64,000 nt of DNA from Bugula neritina. Its lineage: Eukaryota; Bryozoa; Gymnolaemata; Cheilostomatida; Bugulidae. Below, in pieces: positions 61,396 through 64,000 of the stretch (the first letter of the stretch is position 1; each line of letters starts with the position of its first letter). The notes under the pieces were generated by a model. The model ran no database searches. It saw only the letters and a program-made list of their open reading frames with translations, and had not been told where the DNA came from. Both the position numbers and the translations under genes were made by a program. Where the stretch lies: positions 4,517,241 to 4,581,240 of the forward strand of contig OZ037768.1 of NCBI GenBank assembly GCA_964035545.1. The letters are read 5' to 3'.

Positions 61396-63990
61396 TTAGA
61401 GGTGGTGCACCAGGCTTTCTATCTCTTCTGTACTTGGATCGAGGATATGGGACCAGGCCTCGATTGCGCTATCCAGGACGCACTCTCGGTAAGGAAGTGC
61501 CATACTCTGCCTGTGACGGGGCAATTGTGGGTGGGTTGGCTGAGTCTGTTCTTCTATCTGGTTGCCTGGTGCTCCAGATATCCAATACTGGCGGGCGACC
61601 AGGGCCCGAGGCATTGCCAGTATTGGAGAGTCCTCTTCGTCTCTGCCTGCGAGGTGGTCGCCGTATAGAGTGCCCTGCTCCTCCCCAGCTGTGAGCTGGA
61701 GCTCAACCGGTTCGGGGTCAGGGCCACTAACGCTGGCGGAACACACCTCGGAAGAGGGGGTGTCGTACTGCTGGCTGCGGGGAGCCGAAACAGGAGCTGG
61801 TGGGGGAGGGGAGTCGGATCGACTGGCCTCCTCGGTATCCTTACGCTCCTCTGTTTGGGTATCTGGCGAGGTAACTCCCATAGCTGATGCTAGTGTCTGA
61901 ATAACAGTGTTTAAATTATACTTAGGGGTTTCAGGATTACAATTCAACGTGAGCTGTAACTCACGTGCTAGCTGTGTGAAATCTTCTTCTTGGTGGAATT
62001 CTCCGGGGTGATGGAGGGAATTTCCAGCCAAGATGGGGTGGTCGTCCGTACTGGGTGGGTTGTCTTCATGAGGGGGCCACTCCAGGTGCCCTACAGCATA
62101 GTCTGCCAGATACCTAGGGGGTCTTCTTGACCGCTGGCTCCTCTCAATTGGAACAGGCACCGGTGGTGTTGGTGGCTCCTGTGCTACCCTAGTAGGGGGG
62201 TCCCCGCCTTCACCCAACACGGGGGTGGGGGTGTCCTCCCCCAGGGAGGGTGGTGGTCCTAGGGCTTGCCGCTGTTCCTGTTCCCGCTCTTCTCTCTGCT
62301 GTCGCTCCAGCTGCTCTATCAAGGCGGCCTGCTCCTGGTCCGCCTCCCTGGGGACCATAATCTCCACCTCACGGGGCTGGGTGGCCCGTCCACGACGGTT
62401 GGGCTGACGGTGGGGCTCCAAGAGGGGTGGAGCCTGACCCACCGCGTCTGGGCTGGCATGGTAAGGTTTGAGGCGCTGCTCGCTCTGGACAGAGACCTGT
62501 CCAGAGCGCTCCACACGGTATGTGTGGTTGGGCAGCACCTCTACTACGCAGTAGGGACCGACGAACTTGGGCTGAAGCTTAGCCGACTGTCCGCGCCGCC
62601 TACGGTAACTCACCATCCAGACCCAGTCTCCCACTTGGTACAACGGGGGCTCCTCCGAGTCCTCTGTGCGGGTCTGCCACTGCTGGGTGCGCAGCGCATC
62701 ATGAGCTTTGCCCATGATGTCCATCAGACCCTCCACATATTCGTGTACCGGTGACTCGGGGGCAGGAACATGGTACGTCAGGTGTTCCGGGACCCGCGTC
62801 TCTCGGCCTAACATCAGGAAGTTTGGGGTCTCCTGCGTGGCGGAGTGTGGTGTGCTGCGGTAAGCCCGCATGATCTGCGGCAGCACCACGTCCCATTCTT
62901 CCTGACCTCGACCAAGCAGCAGGCTCCGGAGCGCGTCACCCAACATCCTGTTGTTCCGCTCGACGACTCCGTTCCCTTGCGGGTGATATGGGGTGGTCCG
63001 ACTCTGGTTCACCCCCCATATCCGGCAGAGGTCTCCCATGAGCTGGGACTGGAACTGGGCGCCCTGGTCCGTATGTATCTGCTCGGGTAAACCGAGGTAA
63101 CAGAACACATGTTGGTCCAGGGTCCGGGCCACCGTGGGGGCGGTGGCGTCTGGAATAGCCAGAGCATCCGCCCACCGGGTAAAGTGGTCCGTGAGCACCA
63201 GTATCCAGGTGTTTCCTCTGGCGGATAACGGCATAGGCCCGACGAGGTCTACCGCCACTACTTGCCACGGTCGACCAGCGTACAGCCGGCGTCGACCAGT
63301 GGTTTCCGTGGGGCGGCCATGCTTGCTAGCTTGGCAGACCTCGCATTGCCGTACCCGCAGTCGTACGTCCCGAGTCATTCCGGGCCAATACCAACGCAGC
63401 CGCAGACACCTGATGACCCGACTGACTCCAGCATGAGCCTGCTTATGGGTGTCCCAGATCAGTTCCCGCCGGAGGGCGCGTGGACAGACGACGCGGTCCC
63501 TCTTCTGCTGGCGGTTGTCTGCTGCTAACGTTATCATCAGGAGGCCATCAGGACTGACCTTGAGGGCATCCCAGCGACGACAGAGGAGTTGGAACTCAAC
63601 GTCTCCCTGCCGCTGCTGTTCCTCGCTAGGTCGTCGGCCCTCCTTCTTGGCCCGGAAGATGTCCGCTACCGCGCCGGGTAACGTCTCCTGGAGTCGGCAC
63701 AGCTCCTTGACGTTCTGGTGCAGAGTAGGGTTGGCGTGGAGCGCCTGGACACCGTCCTGGTGGGTTTCGGTCCGAAGATGGCCGTGCTCCCACCGGTAGG
63801 CGGTGCCCTCCACTAGCTCTGTTTCCACGTCAAGGCGAGCGGGTCCCCCGTCCCGCTGTTCAATGTGCAGGCATTGCTTACAGTCCTCTACCGGCCGGCG
63901 GCTCATGCCGTCGGCGTTCCCATGCTTCCGGCCTGCACGGTGCTCTATACGGTAAGAGAACTCGGCAAGAATCTCTAGCCAACGAGCCAC
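61396..63990 (-). CDS. Ty3/gypsy-type pol, 3' part: RNase H end, integrase, GPY/F and long C-terminal extension
   Basis: Open for 864 codons and still open toward the window edge, so the protein begins outside. The first residues (RWLEILAEF, HRAGRKHGNADGMSRRP) are the end of the RNase H/connection region. An H2C2 zinc-binding segment follows (DTHKQAHAGVSRVI, CEVCQASKHG). The integrase core has D in VAVDLVGPM, D in HTDQGAQF and E in GNGVVERNNR, with 35 residues between the last two (D,D-35-E). The GPY/F-type module contains QPKFVGPYCVVEVL. A proline- and charge-rich tail of about 350 residues then runs to the stop. The catalytic residues look intact, so the copy may be young. Coding DNA is strongly GC-rich, unlike the AT-rich LTR and host genes. 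The start shown is only the first ATG inside the window. Confidence 0.92.
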   Translation of the reverse strand: MARWLEILAEFSYRIEHRAGRKHGNADGMSRRPVEDCKQCLHIEQRDGGPARLDVETELVEGTAYRWEHGHLRTETHQDGVQALHANPTLHQNVKELCRLQETLPGAVADIFRAKKEGRRPSEEQQRQGDVEFQLLCRRWDALKVSPDGLLMITLAADNRQQKRDRVVCPRALRRELIWDTHKQAHAGVSRVIRCLRLRWYWPGMTRDVRLRVRQCEVCQASKHGRPTETTGRRRLYAGRPWQVVAVDLVGPMPLSARGNTWILVLTDHFTRWADALAIPDATAPTVARTLDQHVFCYLGLPEQIHTDQGAQFQSQLMGDLCRIWGVNQSRTTPYHPQGNGVVERNNRMLGDALRSLLLGRGQEEWDVVLPQIMRAYRSTPHSATQETPNFLMLGRETRVPEHLTYHVPAPESPVHEYVEGLMDIMGKAHDALRTQQWQTRTEDSEEPPLYQVGDWVWMVSYRRRRGQSAKLQPKFVGPYCVVEVLPNHTYRVERSGQVSVQSEQRLKPYHASPDAVGQAPPLLEPHRQPNRRGRATQPREVEIMVPREADQEQAALIEQLERQQREEREQEQRQALGPPPSLGEDTPTPVLGEGGDPPTRVAQEPPTPPVPVPIERSQRSRRPPRYLADYAVGHLEWPPHEDNPPSTDDHPILAGNSLHHPGEFHQEEDFTQLARELQLTLNCNPETPKYNLNTVIQTLASAMGVTSPDTQTEERKDTEEASRSDSPPPPAPVSAPRSQQYDTPSSEVCSASVSGPDPEPVELQLTAGEEQGTLYGDHLAGRDEEDSPILAMPRALVARQYWISGAPGNQIEEQTQPTHPQLPRHRQSMALPYRECVLDSAIEAWSHILDPSTEEIESLVHHL

Positions 63991-64000
63991 CTGGCTCGAG

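Noticed and set aside
61344..63799. Many plus-strand open frames in the right end
   Set aside because: They are complementary-strand shadows of the GC-rich pol frame.

Overview
The window is nuclear DNA from an invertebrate animal. It is AT-rich, every protein gene is split by GT-AG introns, and five animal genes can be rebuilt exon by exon with all reading phases closing. I cannot name the phylum from sequence alone.

Layout. 1-2401 is AT-rich spacer with degenerate TAGTATTACTA arrays. 2402-8157 (+) is metaxin-2 (MTX2, 7 exons, 269 aa). 10584-23258 (+) and 25886-42391 (+) are two tandem alpha-2-macroglobulin-family genes. Each uses 29 coding exons in the same order and intron phases, and they encode 1590/1584 aa (two isoforms) and 1690 aa. 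43115-49173 (-) is an ANKRD13-type ankyrin/UIM protein (14 exons, 596 aa). It is convergent with the second A2M gene and divergent from POLR2J. 51856-55467 (+) is RNA polymerase II subunit RPB11 (POLR2J, 4 exons, 118 aa), whose first intron holds a 1.8-kb minisatellite. 55468-60655 is transposon debris: a foldback element and a decayed transposon-associated gene. 60656-64000 (-) is the 3' part of a Ty3/gypsy-type LTR retrotransposon that runs off the right edge.

The most unusual part is the A2M pair. The bait region is the stretch proteases cut to spring the trap. In gene 1 it is encoded by two consecutive exons that can only be used one at a time: both enter in phase 1 and leave in phase 2, and joining them gives a stop. 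In gene 2 the same exon carries 32 collagen-type Gly-X-Y triplets. Exons on either side of the bait are almost identical between the paralogues, so bait diversity sits inside a homogenised frame. Both proteins carry GCAEQ at the thioester instead of the usual GCGEQ.

A second theme is tandem arrays lying against splice junctions in A2M1, A2M2, ANKRD13 and POLR2J. One of them copies a 5' splice site eleven times. Three tRNA-derived SINEs lie antisense in introns of A2M gene 2.
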